From assembly GCF_000734965.1 (NCBI RefSeq), contig NZ_JMTB01000079.1, positions 1 to 45,727 of the forward strand: a stretch of DNA of 45,727 nt, read 5' to 3'. The position numbers and the translations under genes are program-made. The notes under the pieces were generated by a model. The model was not told where the DNA came from. It was given only the letters and a program-made list of their open reading frames with translations, and ran no database searches. This DNA is from Trabulsiella guamensis ATCC 49490. GTDB taxonomy: Bacteria; Pseudomonadota; Gammaproteobacteria; Enterobacterales; Enterobacteriaceae. Of this stretch, positions 9,997 through 21,640 are shown piece by piece (position 1 is the stretch's first letter; every line of letters starts with the position of its first letter).

Positions 9997-10530
9997 GTGA
10001 GCAACCCGCGTTGGAAAATTTCTTGCCAGCTCTTGTGGGTACTGGCGCTTATTTTTGCAGGTAAACCACTCTTCGCAGCAACCACACCTGCCACTGATCG
10101 CTCAGTACGCGCTATCGTCTCTGGTATTGTCAGTTATACACGCTGGCCAGATCTTACCGGAGCGCCTCGCCTGTGTATTTTTTCTTCTTCCCGTTTTATG
10201 CAGGCCTTAAGTAATGGAGCCTCAGCGCCGCTGCCCTACCAACCTGTCGTCGTAAAAAACGATCATGAAGCGCTCGCTGCCGGCTGTAACGCGCTTTATT
10301 TCGGTAATGAATCTCCTTCACAGCAAATAGCCCTGACGGGAAAACTTCAGCCCCGGCCAGTACTCTCCATTGCCGAGCAAAATCCCGAATGCGCCGCGGG
10401 CAGCGCCTTTTGCCTGATATTTCATTCAGCGACGGTGAAATTTTCCGTAAACCTTGACGTACTTACCCGCAGCGGCGTCAGAGTGAATCCTGAGGTATTA
10501 ATGCTTGCACGGACTAAAGAGCATGAATAA
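9997..10530 (+). CDS. yfiR: YfiR, periplasmic repressor of DgcN
   Basis: Small periplasmic DUF4154 protein that binds the periplasmic domain of the diguanylate cyclase DgcN (YfiN) and keeps it inactive; reducing or envelope stress relieves this. I chose the GTG at 9997, preceded by GGCGG, because it yields a normal signal peptide (basic start, hydrophobic QLLWVLALIFAG, cleavage after LFA) and 177 residues, close to the E. coli length. An ATG at 9919 would add 26 residues before the signal. Several Cys in the mature part (for example ECAAGSAFC) suit the redox-sensitive disulfides known in the family. The stop overlaps the dgcN start. Confidence 0.85.
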   Translation: MSNPRWKISCQLLWVLALIFAGKPLFAATTPATDRSVRAIVSGIVSYTRWPDLTGAPRLCIFSSSRFMQALSNGASAPLPYQPVVVKNDHEALAAGCNALYFGNESPSQQIALTGKLQPRPVLSIAEQNPECAAGSAFCLIFHSATVKFSVNLDVLTRSGVRVNPEVLMLARTKEHE

Positions 10531-11743
10531 GGATATTATCCCTCTTCAGCGCCCGACGTTTAAACGTACCTTACGGCGAATCAGCGTGATTAGCGTCGTG
10601 ATTACGATGATGCTGGTCTGGCTGCTCTTAAGCATCGCGTCCGTCCTGACACTGAAACAATATGCGCAAAAAAACCTCGAACTGACCGGCGCCACCATGA
10701 GCCACAGCCTCGAGGCATCGCTGGTGTTTGGTGACAGCACTGCCGCCACAGAGATGCTCAACACCCTCGGCAAACAGGGGCAATTCGCCGTAGCCGAAGT
10801 GATGGATCGCAACCTCCAGCGTTTCGCATACTGGTCATACATTCCTGGTGAAAAACAGGACACTCTGAACAGTCTGGTCAGCCGCTGGCTGTTTCCCGTG
10901 CCGGTATCGCAACCGGTCTGGCATAACGAGCAGATGGTCGGCGTCATTCATTTAACGGCCCGCGCCAGTCTAATTAGCCATTTTATCTGGATGTCACTGG
11001 TGGTACTCACCGCCTGTATTCTGCTGGCCGCGATAGTGGCACTGCTGGTCACCCGGCACCTGCATTCTGATGTAGTAACAGCGTTGCAAAATATTACCGA
11101 TGTCGTTCATGACGTACGCACTAACCGTAATTTTTCCCGCCGCGTGCCTGAAGAACCGATCGAAGAATTCCACCATTTTGCCCAGGACTTCAACAGCCTG
11201 CTTGATGAAATGGAGGAATGGCAGTTGAAACTACAGGCCAAAAATGCCCAGTTGCTGCGCACCGCACTGCATGACCCGCTCACCGGACTGGCGAACCGTG
11301 CCTCATTTCACAGTTCTATCGCCGCGTTGATGAATGACAGCCACGCCAAAACCAGCTCTGCACTGCTGTTTCTCGACGGCGATAACTTCAAATTTATTAA
11401 TGATACCTGGGGACACGCCGCCGGCGATTGCGTTCTGATGGAAGTAGCAAAACGGCTGAGCGACTTCGGCGGCAAACGTCATATCGCTTACCGGCTTGGC
11501 GGCGACGAGTTCGCCATGATCCTGTATGGCGTTCACAGTGAAAATGAAGTGCAGCGCATTTGCACGGCGCTGTCACAGCATTTTGTTCGTCCGTTCGATC
11601 TCCACAACGGGCTTTACACGCCGTTCTCACTGAGCGTCGGTTATGCGCTGACGTGGGAGCATACTTCGGTTGAAAGTCTGCAGGAGCTGGCGGACAGAAA
11701 TATGTATTTAATGAAGAATCAACGTGCTAAGACGTCATCATAA
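10523..11743 (+). CDS. dgcN: DgcN (YfiN), membrane diguanylate cyclase
   Basis: Makes cyclic di-GMP from two GTP. It has 406 residues from the ATG at 10523, which overlaps the yfiR stop by 8 bp. Two transmembrane helices (about 22-44 and 153-178) flank a periplasmic sensor region. A HAMP-like stretch (about 178-230) leads to the GGDEF domain with the intact motif GGDEF at 326-330 and substrate-site DGDNFKFIND. In E. coli it is released from YfiR under reductive or envelope stress, stops motility and can act at the division site. In this window it is a plausible source of the signal for the bap adhesin locus; that link is inference. Confidence 0.94.
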   Translation: MNKDIIPLQRPTFKRTLRRISVISVVITMMLVWLLLSIASVLTLKQYAQKNLELTGATMSHSLEASLVFGDSTAATEMLNTLGKQGQFAVAEVMDRNLQRFAYWSYIPGEKQDTLNSLVSRWLFPVPVSQPVWHNEQMVGVIHLTARASLISHFIWMSLVVLTACILLAAIVALLVTRHLHSDVVTALQNITDVVHDVRTNRNFSRRVPEEPIEEFHHFAQDFNSLLDEMEEWQLKLQAKNAQLLRTALHDPLTGLANRASFHSSIAALMNDSHAKTSSALLFLDGDNFKFINDTWGHAAGDCVLMEVAKRLSDFGGKRHIAYRLGGDEFAMILYGVHSENEVQRICTALSQHFVRPFDLHNGLYTPFSLSVGYALTWEHTSVESLQELADRNMYLMKNQRAKTSS

Positions 11744-11760
11744 AATATAAGGAAAGAAAT

Positions 11761-12243
11761 ATGCTCGGTCGATACCTCGCACCGGCTTTGCTGGCAACAC
11801 TGTTCCTGACAGGCTGTCAGACGCCGCAAGGAAAGTTTTCGCCTGAACAGGTCGCCGCCATGAAATCATATGGCTTTAACGAGCTTAACGGCGACTGGTC
11901 ACTCGGGCTTTCAGATAAAATTCTGTTCGGTAAAAACGACTACACGCTGAACGACAGCAGCAAACAGCAAATCGAAGGCATGGCGTCACGTCTTGCCGCC
12001 ACCGGCATTACCCATGCGCGCATGGATGGTCACACCGATAATTACGGCGAAGACAGTTATAACGAAGCACTCTCCCTCAAACGCGCCAACATCGTGGCCG
12101 ATGCGTGGGCAGAAGGTGCTCGCATTCCGCGTAGCAATCTGACGACTCGCGGGCTCGGTAAACAGTTCCCGGTCAGCAGCAACAAAACTGCACAGGGCCG
12201 CGCCGAAAACCGCCGCGTCGCCATTGTCATCAGCGAGCCATAA
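11761..12243 (+). CDS. yfiB: YfiB, OmpA-like outer membrane lipoprotein
   Basis: Outer membrane member of the YfiBNR system: it binds peptidoglycan and sequesters YfiR, freeing DgcN to make cyclic di-GMP. It has 160 residues, with lipobox LTGC (lipidated Cys19). The C-terminal OmpA-like domain carries the peptidoglycan-binding pattern around MDGHTDNYGEDSYNEALS and ends GRAENRRVAI. It lies 17 bp after dgcN with GGAAAGAAAT before its ATG, as the last gene of yfiR-dgcN-yfiB. Confidence 0.94.
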   Translation: MLGRYLAPALLATLFLTGCQTPQGKFSPEQVAAMKSYGFNELNGDWSLGLSDKILFGKNDYTLNDSSKQQIEGMASRLAATGITHARMDGHTDNYGEDSYNEALSLKRANIVADAWAEGARIPRSNLTTRGLGKQFPVSSNKTAQGRAENRRVAIVISEP

Positions 12244-12251
12244 AGAGACAA

Positions 12252-12284
12252 AAAAAGGGCCAGCCTTGCGGCCAGCCCTTTTTA
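12252..12284. terminator. Shared terminator of yfiB and rplS
   Basis: Stem AAAAAGGGC/GCCCTTTTT with an inner GCC/GGC stem, A runs on the left and T runs on the right. It can end both convergent operons. Confidence 0.85.
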
Positions 12285-12308
12285 AACAGGATGTCGCCTG
12301 AGCGAATC

Positions 12309-12659
<351 letters not shown>

Positions 12660-12697
12660 TTAATCTCTTATCCTGGGTAAACTGATATTCGGGGGCA

Positions 12698-13465
12698 TTA
12701 TGCCAACCCATCATGTTTATGTTGCTGTTGCGCGTGTTCCGTTTTGAACTCCGCCAGCAACTTTGCTTGCTCTTCAGTCAGAGCCAGGTTTTCCAGAAGT
12801 TCAGGTCTTCTAAGCCAGGTACGGCCCAGCGACTGTTTCAAACGCCAGCGACGAATCTCAGCGTGGTTGCCTGACAGTAACACTGCCGGGACCTCCATGC
12901 CTTCTAACACTTCAGGACGAGTATAGTGTGGACAGTCCAGTAATCCATCAGCAAAGGAATCTTCCGTTGCTGAAGCTTCATGCCCCAGTACCCCCGGAAT
13001 GAACCGGGAAACCGAGTCAATCAGCGTCATTGCTGGTAACTCACCACCACTGAGAACGTAATCGCCGATAGACCATTCTTCGTCAATCTCGGTTTGGATT
13101 ACACGCTCATCTATCCCTTCGTAGCGACCACATACCAGAATCAGCTTTTGATTCGTGGCCAGTTCGCTGACGCCAGCTTGATCAAGCTTGCGTCCCTGAG
13201 GTGACAGATAAATCACCTTTGCGCCTTCACCTGCCGCGGCTTTTGCTGCATGAATGGCATCCCGCAAAGGTTGCACCATCATTAACATCCCCGGTCCGCC
13301 GCCGTAAGGACGATCGTCCACGGTACGGTGCCGGTCGTGCGTGAAGTCACGAGGACTCCAGCTCTGGATGCTCAGCAGGCCATTTTTTACTGCCCGGCCA
13401 GTTACCCCGTAGTCGGTAATCGCGCGGAACATTTCAGGAAACAGGCTAATTATGCCAATCCACAT
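12698..13465 (-). CDS. trmD: TrmD, tRNA (guanine-37-N1)-methyltransferase
   Basis: Methylates G37 next to the anticodon with S-adenosylmethionine, preventing +1 frameshifts. It has 255 residues. SPOUT trefoil-knot motifs are visible: [21 protein letters not shown] and [12 protein letters not shown]. It is essential in E. coli and expressed far below its ribosomal-protein neighbours despite sharing the transcript. Confidence 0.98.
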   Translation of the reverse strand: MWIGIISLFPEMFRAITDYGVTGRAVKNGLLSIQSWSPRDFTHDRHRTVDDRPYGGGPGMLMMVQPLRDAIHAAKAAAGEGAKVIYLSPQGRKLDQAGVSELATNQKLILVCGRYEGIDERVIQTEIDEEWSIGDYVLSGGELPAMTLIDSVSRFIPGVLGHEASATEDSFADGLLDCPHYTRPEVLEGMEVPAVLLSGNHAEIRRWRLKQSLGRTWLRRPELLENLALTEEQAKLLAEFKTEHAQQQHKHDGLA

Positions 13466-13495
13466 AGCGCCGTCTTTTACCGGTAATCCGGAGGT

Positions 13496-14044
13496 TTAAA
13501 AACCAGGATCCCAATCTACTTCAATCGTTTGAGTAGTGAGATCGACTTTCTTGATAACCTGCCCATCGAGGAACGGAACCAACCGCTCCTTGATACCAAA
13601 CGCATCTTTCAGGTTTGCCTTAATGACGAGAACGTCATTCGACCCGGTTTCCATCATATCGATGACTTTACCGAGGTCGTAACCTTCAGTGGTCACTACC
13701 TGGCAGCCCATCAGGTCTTTCCAGTAGTAGTCACCCTCTTCCAGCGGCGGCAACTGCGAGGAATCTACGACAATTTCACAATTGGTCAGCAGATTCGCGG
13801 CATCGCGATCATCAACGCCTTTCAGCTTGATGACGATATCCTGATTGTGGTGACGCCAGCTTTCCAGCTCGACTTCTTGCCACTGACCCGCCTTCTGGAT
13901 AAACCAGGGCTGATAGTCAAAAATGCTTTCGGCGTCTTCGGTGGAGGAAAACACTCTGAGCCAACCACGAATACCGTATGAAGACCCCATTTTCCCCAAT
14001 ACGATCGGTTCGACGGGTGCTTGTGCGGTGTGTTGCTTGCTCAT
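13496..14044 (-). CDS. rimM: RimM, 30S maturation factor
   Basis: Binds S19 and the 30S head during 16S rRNA processing. It has 182 residues from the ATG at 14044 ([10 protein letters not shown]), the E. coli length. Two other ATG codons lie just upstream (14047 and 14053), and the exact start among them is not decided by the weak GGTGG ribosome site. A RimM N-terminal barrel (about 12-95) is followed by a PRC-barrel domain (about 100-178). It lies 18 bp after rpsP. Confidence 0.96.
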   Translation of the reverse strand: MSKQHTAQAPVEPIVLGKMGSSYGIRGWLRVFSSTEDAESIFDYQPWFIQKAGQWQEVELESWRHHNQDIVIKLKGVDDRDAANLLTNCEIVVDSSQLPPLEEGDYYWKDLMGCQVVTTEGYDLGKVIDMMETGSNDVLVIKANLKDAFGIKERLVPFLDGQVIKKVDLTTQTIEVDWDPGF

Positions 14045-14062
14045 CATGACCACCGTGACAGA

Positions 14063-14389
<327 letters not shown>

Positions 14390-14464
14390 TTACTGATTTT
14401 TGGGAAAATTGCAATCAGCAGTTAATAAACCGTGATCTCAAGGGCCGTCGGCGGTGCAGGCCTG

Positions 14465-15826
14465 TTAACGTCCAGGGAAGCCGGGAGGCATCATCCCTTT
14501 CATATTCCGCATCATCTTCGCCATCCCGCCTTTCTTCATTTTCTTCATCATGCGCTGCATGTCGTCGAACTGTTTCAGAAGGCGGTTAACGTCCTGCACC
14601 TGCATACCGCAACCGGCAGCGATACGGCGCTTACGGGAACCTTTGATGATTTCGGGTTTAGCGCGCTCTTTCAGCGTCATGGAGTTAATGATCGCCTCCA
14701 TCCGTACCAACACTTTGTCATCCATCTGCGCTTTTACGTTGTCAGGGATCTGCCCCATGCCAGGCAGTTTGCCCATCAGACTCGCCATGCCGCCCATGTT
14801 TTTCATCTGACGCAGTTGCTCAAGGAAATCGGTCAGATCAAAGCCGTCGCCTTTTTTCAGCTTACTCGCCAGCTTCTCTGCCTGCGCGCGGTCGACTTTG
14901 CTCTCGATATCTTCGATCAGCGACAGCACGTCGCCCATGCCGAGAATACGGGAGGCGATACGATCCGGGTGGAATGGCTCCAGCGCTTCGTTTTTCTCGC
15001 CCACACCGAGGAATTTGATCGGCTTACCGGTGATATGACGAATAGACAGCGCCGCACCGCCACGGGCGTCGCCGTCGACTTTGGTCAACACGACACCAGT
15101 CAGCGGCAACGCTTCATTAAACGCCTTCGCTGTATTTGCAGCATCCTGACCGGTCATGGCATCAACCACGAACAGCGTTTCAACCGGGTTGATCGACGCA
15201 TGAACCTGCTTGATTTCATCCATCATCGCTTCATCGACGTGCAGACGACCGGCGGTATCCACCAGCAGCACGTCGTAGAATTTCAGCTTCGCCTCTTTCA
15301 GCGCCGCGTTAACGATATCAACCGGTTTTTGCCCCACGTCAGAGGGGAAGAAATCGACGCTGACCTGCTGTGCCAGGGTTTCCAGTTGCTTGATCGCCGC
15401 CGGGCGATAGACGTCCGCAGAAACCACCAGCACTTTCTTTTTATGCTTTTCGTGGAGGAATTTACCCAGTTTCGCAACACTGGTCGTTTTACCGGCCCCC
15501 TGCAGACCCGCCATCAGCACGACTGCCGGCGGCTGCGCTGCGAGGTTCAGGCTCTGGTTTTCCTCACCCATCGCCGCAACCAGCTCGTCACGAACGATTT
15601 TGACGAACTCCTGACCCGGCGTCAGGCTTTTGTTGACCTCGTGACCCACTGCTTTTTCTTTCACGCGATTGATAAAATCACGCACGACCGGCAGCGCAAC
15701 GTCTGCTTCCAGCAGCGCCATGCGCACTTCGCGCAGGGTCTCTTTAATATTGTCTTCAGTAAGGCGTCCGCGACCGCTGATATTACGCAGCGTACGCGAC
15801 AAACGATCGGTTAAATTATCAAACAT
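14465..15826 (-). CDS. ffh: Ffh, signal recognition particle GTPase (SRP54)
   Basis: Protein subunit of the bacterial SRP; with 4.5S RNA it binds signal sequences at the ribosome and docks with FtsY at the membrane. It has 453 residues: N domain (1-90), G domain with GLQGAGKTT (about 105-113), DTAGR and TKVDGDARGG, and a Met-rich M domain (about 325-453, with many MKKM and GMMPPG segments) that binds RNA and signal peptides. It is transcribed alone, divergent from ypjD; TATACT at 15890-15895 on the minus strand is a likely -10. Confidence 0.98.
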   Translation of the reverse strand: MFDNLTDRLSRTLRNISGRGRLTEDNIKETLREVRMALLEADVALPVVRDFINRVKEKAVGHEVNKSLTPGQEFVKIVRDELVAAMGEENQSLNLAAQPPAVVLMAGLQGAGKTTSVAKLGKFLHEKHKKKVLVVSADVYRPAAIKQLETLAQQVSVDFFPSDVGQKPVDIVNAALKEAKLKFYDVLLVDTAGRLHVDEAMMDEIKQVHASINPVETLFVVDAMTGQDAANTAKAFNEALPLTGVVLTKVDGDARGGAALSIRHITGKPIKFLGVGEKNEALEPFHPDRIASRILGMGDVLSLIEDIESKVDRAQAEKLASKLKKGDGFDLTDFLEQLRQMKNMGGMASLMGKLPGMGQIPDNVKAQMDDKVLVRMEAIINSMTLKERAKPEIIKGSRKRRIAAGCGMQVQDVNRLLKQFDDMQRMMKKMKKGGMAKMMRNMKGMMPPGFPGR

Positions 15827-15992
15827 TGTCTCTCGCCTGAGGTGGAAACGTTCAGTCGCTGGTGCGACAAAAAGTCACAAATTTGCCGCAGTATAACACG
15901 ACACAACCTGAGATGTGATGCAACGGTTGGAGCGGGCGTCTCCTGACGGTATACTGATTCTCTTTCTTATCCAGCAAACCGTTGACACCTAT

Positions 15993-16784
15993 ATGCCTGT
16001 TTTTGCCCTGTTAGCTCTGGTCGCTTACTCTGTCAGCCTCGCGTTGATCATTCCCGGTTTGCTGCAAAAAAACAGCGGCTGGCGGCGCATGGCGATTCTT
16101 TCCGCCGTTGTTGCGCTTATCAGCCACGCTTTTGCATTGCAGGCGCGTATTTTCCCTGGCGGTGAAAGTGGGCAGAACCTGAGCATTCTGAACGTCGGGT
16201 CGCTGGTGAGTCTGTTGATCTGCGCCGTAATGACCATCGTCGCCTCGCGCAATCGCGGCTGGCTACTGCTGCCGATTGTCTATGCTTTTGCGCTGATCAA
16301 CCTGGCGTTAGCCACATTCATGCCCAATGAGTTCATCACCCATCTTGAAGCCACACCGGGCATGATGATCCACATCGGTCTGTCGCTTTTCGCCTATGCA
16401 ACGCTCATCATCGCCGCACTGTATGCCCTGCAGCTCGCCTGGATAGACTATCAGCTGAAAAACAAAAAGCTGGCATTCAGCAACGACATGCCGCCGCTGA
16501 TGAGCATTGAGCGAAAAATGTTTCACATCACTCAGGTCGGCGTCGTATTGCTCACGCTCACGCTCTGCACTGGCCTGTTTTATATGCAGAATCTCTTCAG
16601 TATCGAAAATCTCGATAAAGCGGTCCTTTCCATCATCGCATGGTTTGTCTATATCGTATTGTTGTGGGGCCACTATCATGAAGGCTGGCGCGGACGTCGC
16701 GTCGTCTGGTTTAACGTAGCGGGTGCCGGATTGCTGACACTGGCCTATTTTGGCAGCCGTCTTATCCAACAATTCGCGGGTTAA
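15993..16784 (+). CDS. ypjD: YpjD, CcmC/HemX-type inner membrane protein
   Basis: 263 residues with about eight transmembrane helices, from MPVFALLALVAYS onward. It belongs to the cytochrome c assembly (CcmC/HemX-like) membrane family, but its function in enterobacteria is not established. The conserved WGHYHEGWRGRR segment near the C-terminus holds His residues that could bind haem. I chose the ATG at 15993 because it matches the known start; the open frame extends 26 codons further with no signal. It lies 19 bp before yfjD, so the two are likely co-transcribed. Confidence 0.9.
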   Translation: MPVFALLALVAYSVSLALIIPGLLQKNSGWRRMAILSAVVALISHAFALQARIFPGGESGQNLSILNVGSLVSLLICAVMTIVASRNRGWLLLPIVYAFALINLALATFMPNEFITHLEATPGMMIHIGLSLFAYATLIIAALYALQLAWIDYQLKNKKLAFSNDMPPLMSIERKMFHITQVGVVLLTLTLCTGLFYMQNLFSIENLDKAVLSIIAWFVYIVLLWGHYHEGWRGRRVVWFNVAGAGLLTLAYFGSRLIQQFAG

Positions 16785-16803
16785 GCGATAAAGGAATTCC
16801 GTT

Positions 16804-18090
16804 TTGGAACATATCTCAACCACTGCGCTGATCATCACGCTGATCATCATGGTGGTCATTTCCGCCTATTTCTCTGGTTCTGAAACCGGCATGATGACGC
16901 TGAACCGTTACCGGTTGCGTCATCTGGCCAGGCAAGGTAACCGCCCGGCGAAACGCGTAGAAAAACTGCTGCGCAAACCTGATCGCCTGATAAGCCTGGT
17001 GTTGATTGGTAATAACCTGGTGAACATTCTGGCTTCAGCGCTCGGCACCATCGTCGGAATGCGCCTGTATGGCGATGCGGGTGTGGCGATCGCCACCGGG
17101 GTATTAACGTTTGTGGTGCTGGTGTTCGCCGAAGTACTACCAAAAACCATCGCCGCGCTGTATCCGGAAAAGGTCGCTTTCCCCAGCAGCTTTCTGTTAG
17201 CGCCGCTGCAGGTCTTCATGATGCCGCTGGTCTGGCTGCTGAATACCATCACCCGCATGCTGATGCGCCTGATGGGAATCAAAGCCGATACCGTGATTAG
17301 CGGAGCGCTAAGTAAAGACGAGCTGCGAACTATCGTGAATGAGTCACGCTCGCAAATCTCCCGCCGTAATCAGGACATGCTGCTTTCGGTGCTGGATCTG
17401 GAAAAAGTCAGCGTCAACGACATCATGGTGCCACGCAATGAGATTGTCGGCATCGACATCAACGACGACTGGAAATCCATCATCCGCCAGCTCACCCATT
17501 CCCCGCACGGGCGCATTGTGCTCTACCGCGATTCCCTGGACGACACCATCAGTATGCTACGTGTACGTGAAGCCTACCGGCTGATGACGGAGAAAAAAGA
17601 GTTCACCAAAGAGGTAATGCTTCGTGCGGCGGATGAAATCTACTATGTGCCGGAGGGCACTCCACTCAGCACACAGCTGGTAAAATTTCAGCGGAATAAA
17701 AAGAAAGTAGGACTGGTCGTAGATGAATATGGCGATATTCAGGGGCTGGTGACCGTGGAAGACATTCTGGAAGAGATCGTTGGTGATTTCACCACCTCAA
17801 TGTCACCGTCGCTGGCGGAAGAAGTCACGCCGCAGAATGATGGTTCGGTGATTATTGACGGCAGCGCCAACGTGCGCGAACTCAACAAAGCTTTCAACTG
17901 GCATATGCCGGAAGACGAAGCCCGCACCGTTAACGGCATGATTCTGGAAGCGCTTGAAGAGATCCCGGCGGTCGGCACCCGCGTGCGCATTCATCAGTAC
18001 GATATCGATATTCTCGACGTACAGGACAACATGATTAAGCAGGTAAAAGTGGTGCCGGTGAAGTCGATTCGGGAGAGCGTGGCGGAATAG
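16804..18090 (+). CDS. yfjD: YfjD, CorB/CorC-type CBS membrane protein
   Basis: 428 residues: DUF21/CNNM transmembrane domain (about 1-185) with SGSETGMMTLNRYRL, a CBS pair (about 200-330, ending VTVEDILEEIVGD), and a C-terminal CorC_HlyC domain (345-425). Relatives are implicated in Mg2+/Co2+ efflux and resistance. Its start is TTG at 16804, preceded by AAAGGAATTCC; the first residues MEHIST match the E. coli protein. The unusual start codon may keep expression low. Confidence 0.92.
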   Translation: MEHISTTALIITLIIMVVISAYFSGSETGMMTLNRYRLRHLARQGNRPAKRVEKLLRKPDRLISLVLIGNNLVNILASALGTIVGMRLYGDAGVAIATGVLTFVVLVFAEVLPKTIAALYPEKVAFPSSFLLAPLQVFMMPLVWLLNTITRMLMRLMGIKADTVISGALSKDELRTIVNESRSQISRRNQDMLLSVLDLEKVSVNDIMVPRNEIVGIDINDDWKSIIRQLTHSPHGRIVLYRDSLDDTISMLRVREAYRLMTEKKEFTKEVMLRAADEIYYVPEGTPLSTQLVKFQRNKKKVGLVVDEYGDIQGLVTVEDILEEIVGDFTTSMSPSLAEEVTPQNDGSVIIDGSANVRELNKAFNWHMPEDEARTVNGMILEALEEIPAVGTRVRIHQYDIDILDVQDNMIKQVKVVPVKSIRESVAE

Positions 18091-18104
18091 CGGCGGAATG
18101 CATG

Positions 18105-18143
18105 TTGTAGGCCGGGCAACGTGAAACCGCCACCCGGCACTAC
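18105..18143. repeat. REP/BIME-type palindrome
   Basis: GTAGGCCGGGCAACG through CACCCGGCACTAC, with complementary GCCGGG/CCCGGC arms. This is the form of enterobacterial REP elements and lies between the convergent yfjD and grpE 3' ends. Confidence 0.75.
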
Positions 18144-18151
18144 GGGGCGAA

Positions 18152-18787
<636 letters not shown>

Positions 18788-18790
18788 TTA

Positions 18791-18818
18791 TTATGGGGAT
18801 CAGTTTCCGGGATTCAAG
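18791..18818 (-). promoter_or_regulatory. Sigma-32 heat-shock promoter of grpE
   Basis: CTTGAA (18813-18818) followed after 14 nt by CCCCATAA (18791-18798) on the minus strand, essentially the RpoH consensus, 45 bp before the grpE start. It lies inside the 121-bp gap shared with nadK. Confidence 0.92.
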
Positions 18819-18866
18819 GGAAGCAGACACATTGTCATCATACATTTGGTACAAGGACTCGAGAAA

Positions 18867-19745
18867 ATGAACAATCATTTCAAGTGTATTGGGATTGTAG
18901 GACATCCGCGTCACCCTACTGCGTTGACGACACATGAAATGCTGTACCGCTGGCTCAGTACTAAAGGGTATGACGTCATCATCGAGCAACAAATCGCTCG
19001 CGAGCTGCAACTGAAAGATGTCCGGACCGGTACACTGGCGGAAATCGGACAGCAGGCTGATCTGGCTGTGGTGGTCGGCGGCGATGGCAATATGTTGGGC
19101 GCGGCCCGTACCCTCGCACGTTACGACATTAAAGTGATCGGTATCAACCGCGGCAATCTCGGTTTTCTGACGGATCTCGACCCGGACAACGCCCATCAGC
19201 AACTCGCCGATGTGCTTGAAGGGCATTACATCAGCGAAAAGCGTTTTTTGCTGGAAGCGCAGGTGTGCCAGCAGGACTGCCAGAAACGCATCAGTACTGC
19301 CATCAATGAAGTGGTACTTCACCCGGGTAAAGTGGCGCATATGATCGAGTTCGAAGTGTATATCGATGAGACCTTTGCGTTCTCGCAGCGCTCCGACGGT
19401 CTGATCATCTCGACGCCGACCGGCTCTACAGCCTATTCGCTTTCGGCGGGGGGGCCCATCCTGACCCCGCAGCTTGACGCCATTACGCTGGTGCCGATGT
19501 TCCCGCATACGCTGTCGGCACGGCCGCTGGTCATCAACAGCAGCAGTACCATTCGCCTGCGCTTTTCCCACCGTCGCAGCGACCTTGAAATCAGCTGCGA
19601 CAGCCAGATTGCCCTGCCGATTCAGGAAGGCGAAGACGTGCTGATCCGCCGTTGCGACTATCACCTCAACCTGATCCATCCCAAAGATTACAGCTATTTC
19701 AACACATTAAGCACCAAACTGGGCTGGTCAAAAAAATTGTTCTGA
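18867..19745 (+). CDS. nadK: NadK, NAD kinase
   Basis: Phosphorylates NAD to NADP with ATP; essential cytoplasmic enzyme. It has 292 residues, the E. coli length, from the ATG at 18867 with AAGGA upstream. The ATP-NAD kinase signature [13 protein letters not shown] and the second motif [17 protein letters not shown] are present. The frame is open further upstream but that stretch overlaps grpE and is noncoding. Confidence 0.98.
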   Translation: MNNHFKCIGIVGHPRHPTALTTHEMLYRWLSTKGYDVIIEQQIARELQLKDVRTGTLAEIGQQADLAVVVGGDGNMLGAARTLARYDIKVIGINRGNLGFLTDLDPDNAHQQLADVLEGHYISEKRFLLEAQVCQQDCQKRISTAINEVVLHPGKVAHMIEFEVYIDETFAFSQRSDGLIISTPTGSTAYSLSAGGPILTPQLDAITLVPMFPHTLSARPLVINSSSTIRLRFSHRRSDLEISCDSQIALPIQEGEDVLIRRCDYHLNLIHPKDYSYFNTLSTKLGWSKKLF

Positions 19746-19764
19746 TTTTGAACAAGGGTCTTTA

Positions 19765-19802
19765 CTGTATAAAAAACCTGTTTATACTGTATGAAAACAC
19801 AG
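19765..19802 (+). promoter_or_regulatory. LexA (SOS) boxes and promoter of recN
   Basis: A perfect CTGT-N8-ACAG box at 19787-19802 and a half-conserved one (CTGT-N8-CCTG) at 19765-19780. A likely -10 TATACT (19783-19788) overlaps the first and a -35-like TTTACT (19761-19766) borders the second, so bound LexA would block RNA polymerase. E. coli recN likewise has more than one box. Confidence 0.85.
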
Positions 19803-19830
19803 TTATGGTTTTTCATACAGGAAAACAACA

Positions 19831-21492
19831 ATGCTGGCACAACTGACCATCAGTAATTTCGCTATCGTGCGTGAGCTTGAAATCGATTTTCAAAGCGGTA
19901 TGACGGCAATCACCGGCGAGACCGGTGCAGGTAAATCCATTGCAATTGATGCCCTGGGGTTATGCCTGGGTGGGCGCGCCGAAGCGGATATGGTCCGTGC
20001 TGGTGCCAGTCGTGCCGACCTCTGCGCACGCTTCTCCTTAAAAGATACCCCTGCAGCCCTGCGCTGGCTCGAAGAGAATCAGCTCGACGACGGACGTGAG
20101 TGTTTACTTCGCCGCGTCATCAGCGCTGACGGGCGTTCACGTGGATTCATTAACGGCACAGCCGTTCCCCTGTCGCAGTTGCGGGAACTGGGACAGTTGC
20201 TGATTCAAATTCATGGTCAGCATGCGCACCAGTTGCTCGTCAAACCGGAGCATCAGAAAGCGCTGCTTGACGGCTATGCCGGCGAGGCCACGCTTACGCA
20301 GCAAATGAGCGACCGCTATCACCAGTGGCATCAGAGCTGCCGCAATCTGGCGCAACATCAGCAACAGAGCCAGGAACGCCTCGCCCGCGCAGAACTGCTG
20401 CAATACCAGTTGAAAGAGCTCAATGAATTTCACCCGCAGCCGGGCGAATTCGAACAGATCGACGAAGAGTACAAACGTCTGGCGAATAGCGGCCAGTTGC
20501 TGACTACCAGCCAGCATGCGCTGGCGATCCTGGCCGATGGCGAAGAGGTGAACCTTAACAGCCAGCTCTACGCGGCAAAACAACTGGTCAGCGAACTGGT
20601 CGGCATGGACAGCAAACTCTCCAGTCTGCTGGATATGCTCGAAGAGGCGTCTATTCAGCTCAGCGAAGCCAGTGACGAACTGCGCCACTACTGTGACCGT
20701 CTGGATCTTGACCCAAACCGTCTGTTCGAACTTGAGCAGAGGATCTCCCGTCAGATCTCTCTGGCGCGCAAACACAATATCAGCCCGGAAGAGCTGCCCA
20801 CATTTCACCAGTCACTGCTGGATGAACAGCAGCAGCTTGACGATCAGGCCGATTCGCAAGAAACCCTGAGCCACGCCGTTGCTCTGCACCACCAGCAGGC
20901 GCTGGAAGCTGCGAAACAACTGCATACGTTGCGTCACAACAACGCGCAGGAGCTGGCGCAACTGATCACCGAAAGCATGCACTCACTGTCAATGCCGCAC
21001 GGCCTGTTCACCATTGATGTTGAGTTTGATGAAAAACACCTCACGGCAGAAGGTGCTGATCGCATAGAATTCCGCGTCACCACCAACCCGGGTCAACCGT
21101 TACAGCCGATTGCCAAAGTGGCCTCCGGTGGTGAGCTGTCGCGCATTGCGCTGGCCATTCAGGTGATCACTGCCCGTAAAATGGAAACCCCGGCGCTGAT
21201 TTTCGATGAAGTCGATGTGGGCATCAGCGGCCCGACCGCCGCCGTCGTCGGAAAACTGCTGCGCCAGTTGGGCGAGTCCACTCAGGTGATGTGCGTCACC
21301 CATCTGCCGCAGGTAGCCGGTTGCGGCCATCACCATTTTTACGTCAGCAAAGAAACCGACGGCGAAATGACGGAAACACATATGCTGCCGCTCGATAAAC
21401 GCGCGCGTTTGCAGGAGCTGGCGCGTCTGCTCGGCGGCAGCGAAGTCACCCGCAACACCCTGGCAAATGCGAAAGAGTTGCTGGCAGCGTAA
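19831..21492 (+). CDS. recN: RecN, SMC-like DNA repair ATPase
   Basis: Double-strand break repair protein that holds DNA ends and sister chromosomes together. It has 553 residues: Walker A GETGAGKS at 29-36, a coiled-coil middle (about 150-350), ABC signature [11 protein letters not shown] and Walker [14 protein letters not shown]. The C-terminus ends KELLAA, an ssrA-like LAA tail that in E. coli targets RecN to ClpXP, so the protein is made in a burst after damage and removed quickly. SOS control is visible upstream. Confidence 0.98.
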   Translation: MLAQLTISNFAIVRELEIDFQSGMTAITGETGAGKSIAIDALGLCLGGRAEADMVRAGASRADLCARFSLKDTPAALRWLEENQLDDGRECLLRRVISADGRSRGFINGTAVPLSQLRELGQLLIQIHGQHAHQLLVKPEHQKALLDGYAGEATLTQQMSDRYHQWHQSCRNLAQHQQQSQERLARAELLQYQLKELNEFHPQPGEFEQIDEEYKRLANSGQLLTTSQHALAILADGEEVNLNSQLYAAKQLVSELVGMDSKLSSLLDMLEEASIQLSEASDELRHYCDRLDLDPNRLFELEQRISRQISLARKHNISPEELPTFHQSLLDEQQQLDDQADSQETLSHAVALHHQQALEAAKQLHTLRHNNAQELAQLITESMHSLSMPHGLFTIDVEFDEKHLTAEGADRIEFRVTTNPGQPLQPIAKVASGGELSRIALAIQVITARKMETPALIFDEVDVGISGPTAAVVGKLLRQLGESTQVMCVTHLPQVAGCGHHHFYVSKETDGEMTETHMLPLDKRARLQELARLLGGSEVTRNTLANAKELLAA

Positions 21493-21640
21493 ACTTTTTT
21501 TGCTTCTCAGAGTCTGAGTTCACAATAAAAACGCCGTTAGACCTGCCGGCAGAGGTTTTAAACTGACTAAAGGTCTATTATCATCGGCATATTACATATG
21601 AGCCGCGCGCTGCTCGGGCCCGAAAAGGAATCAAATCACT

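Noticed and set aside
14432-15814. 460-codon open frame on the plus strand
   Set aside because: Antisense shadow of ffh across nearly its full length; ffh is unmistakable and the shadow has no recognisable domain.
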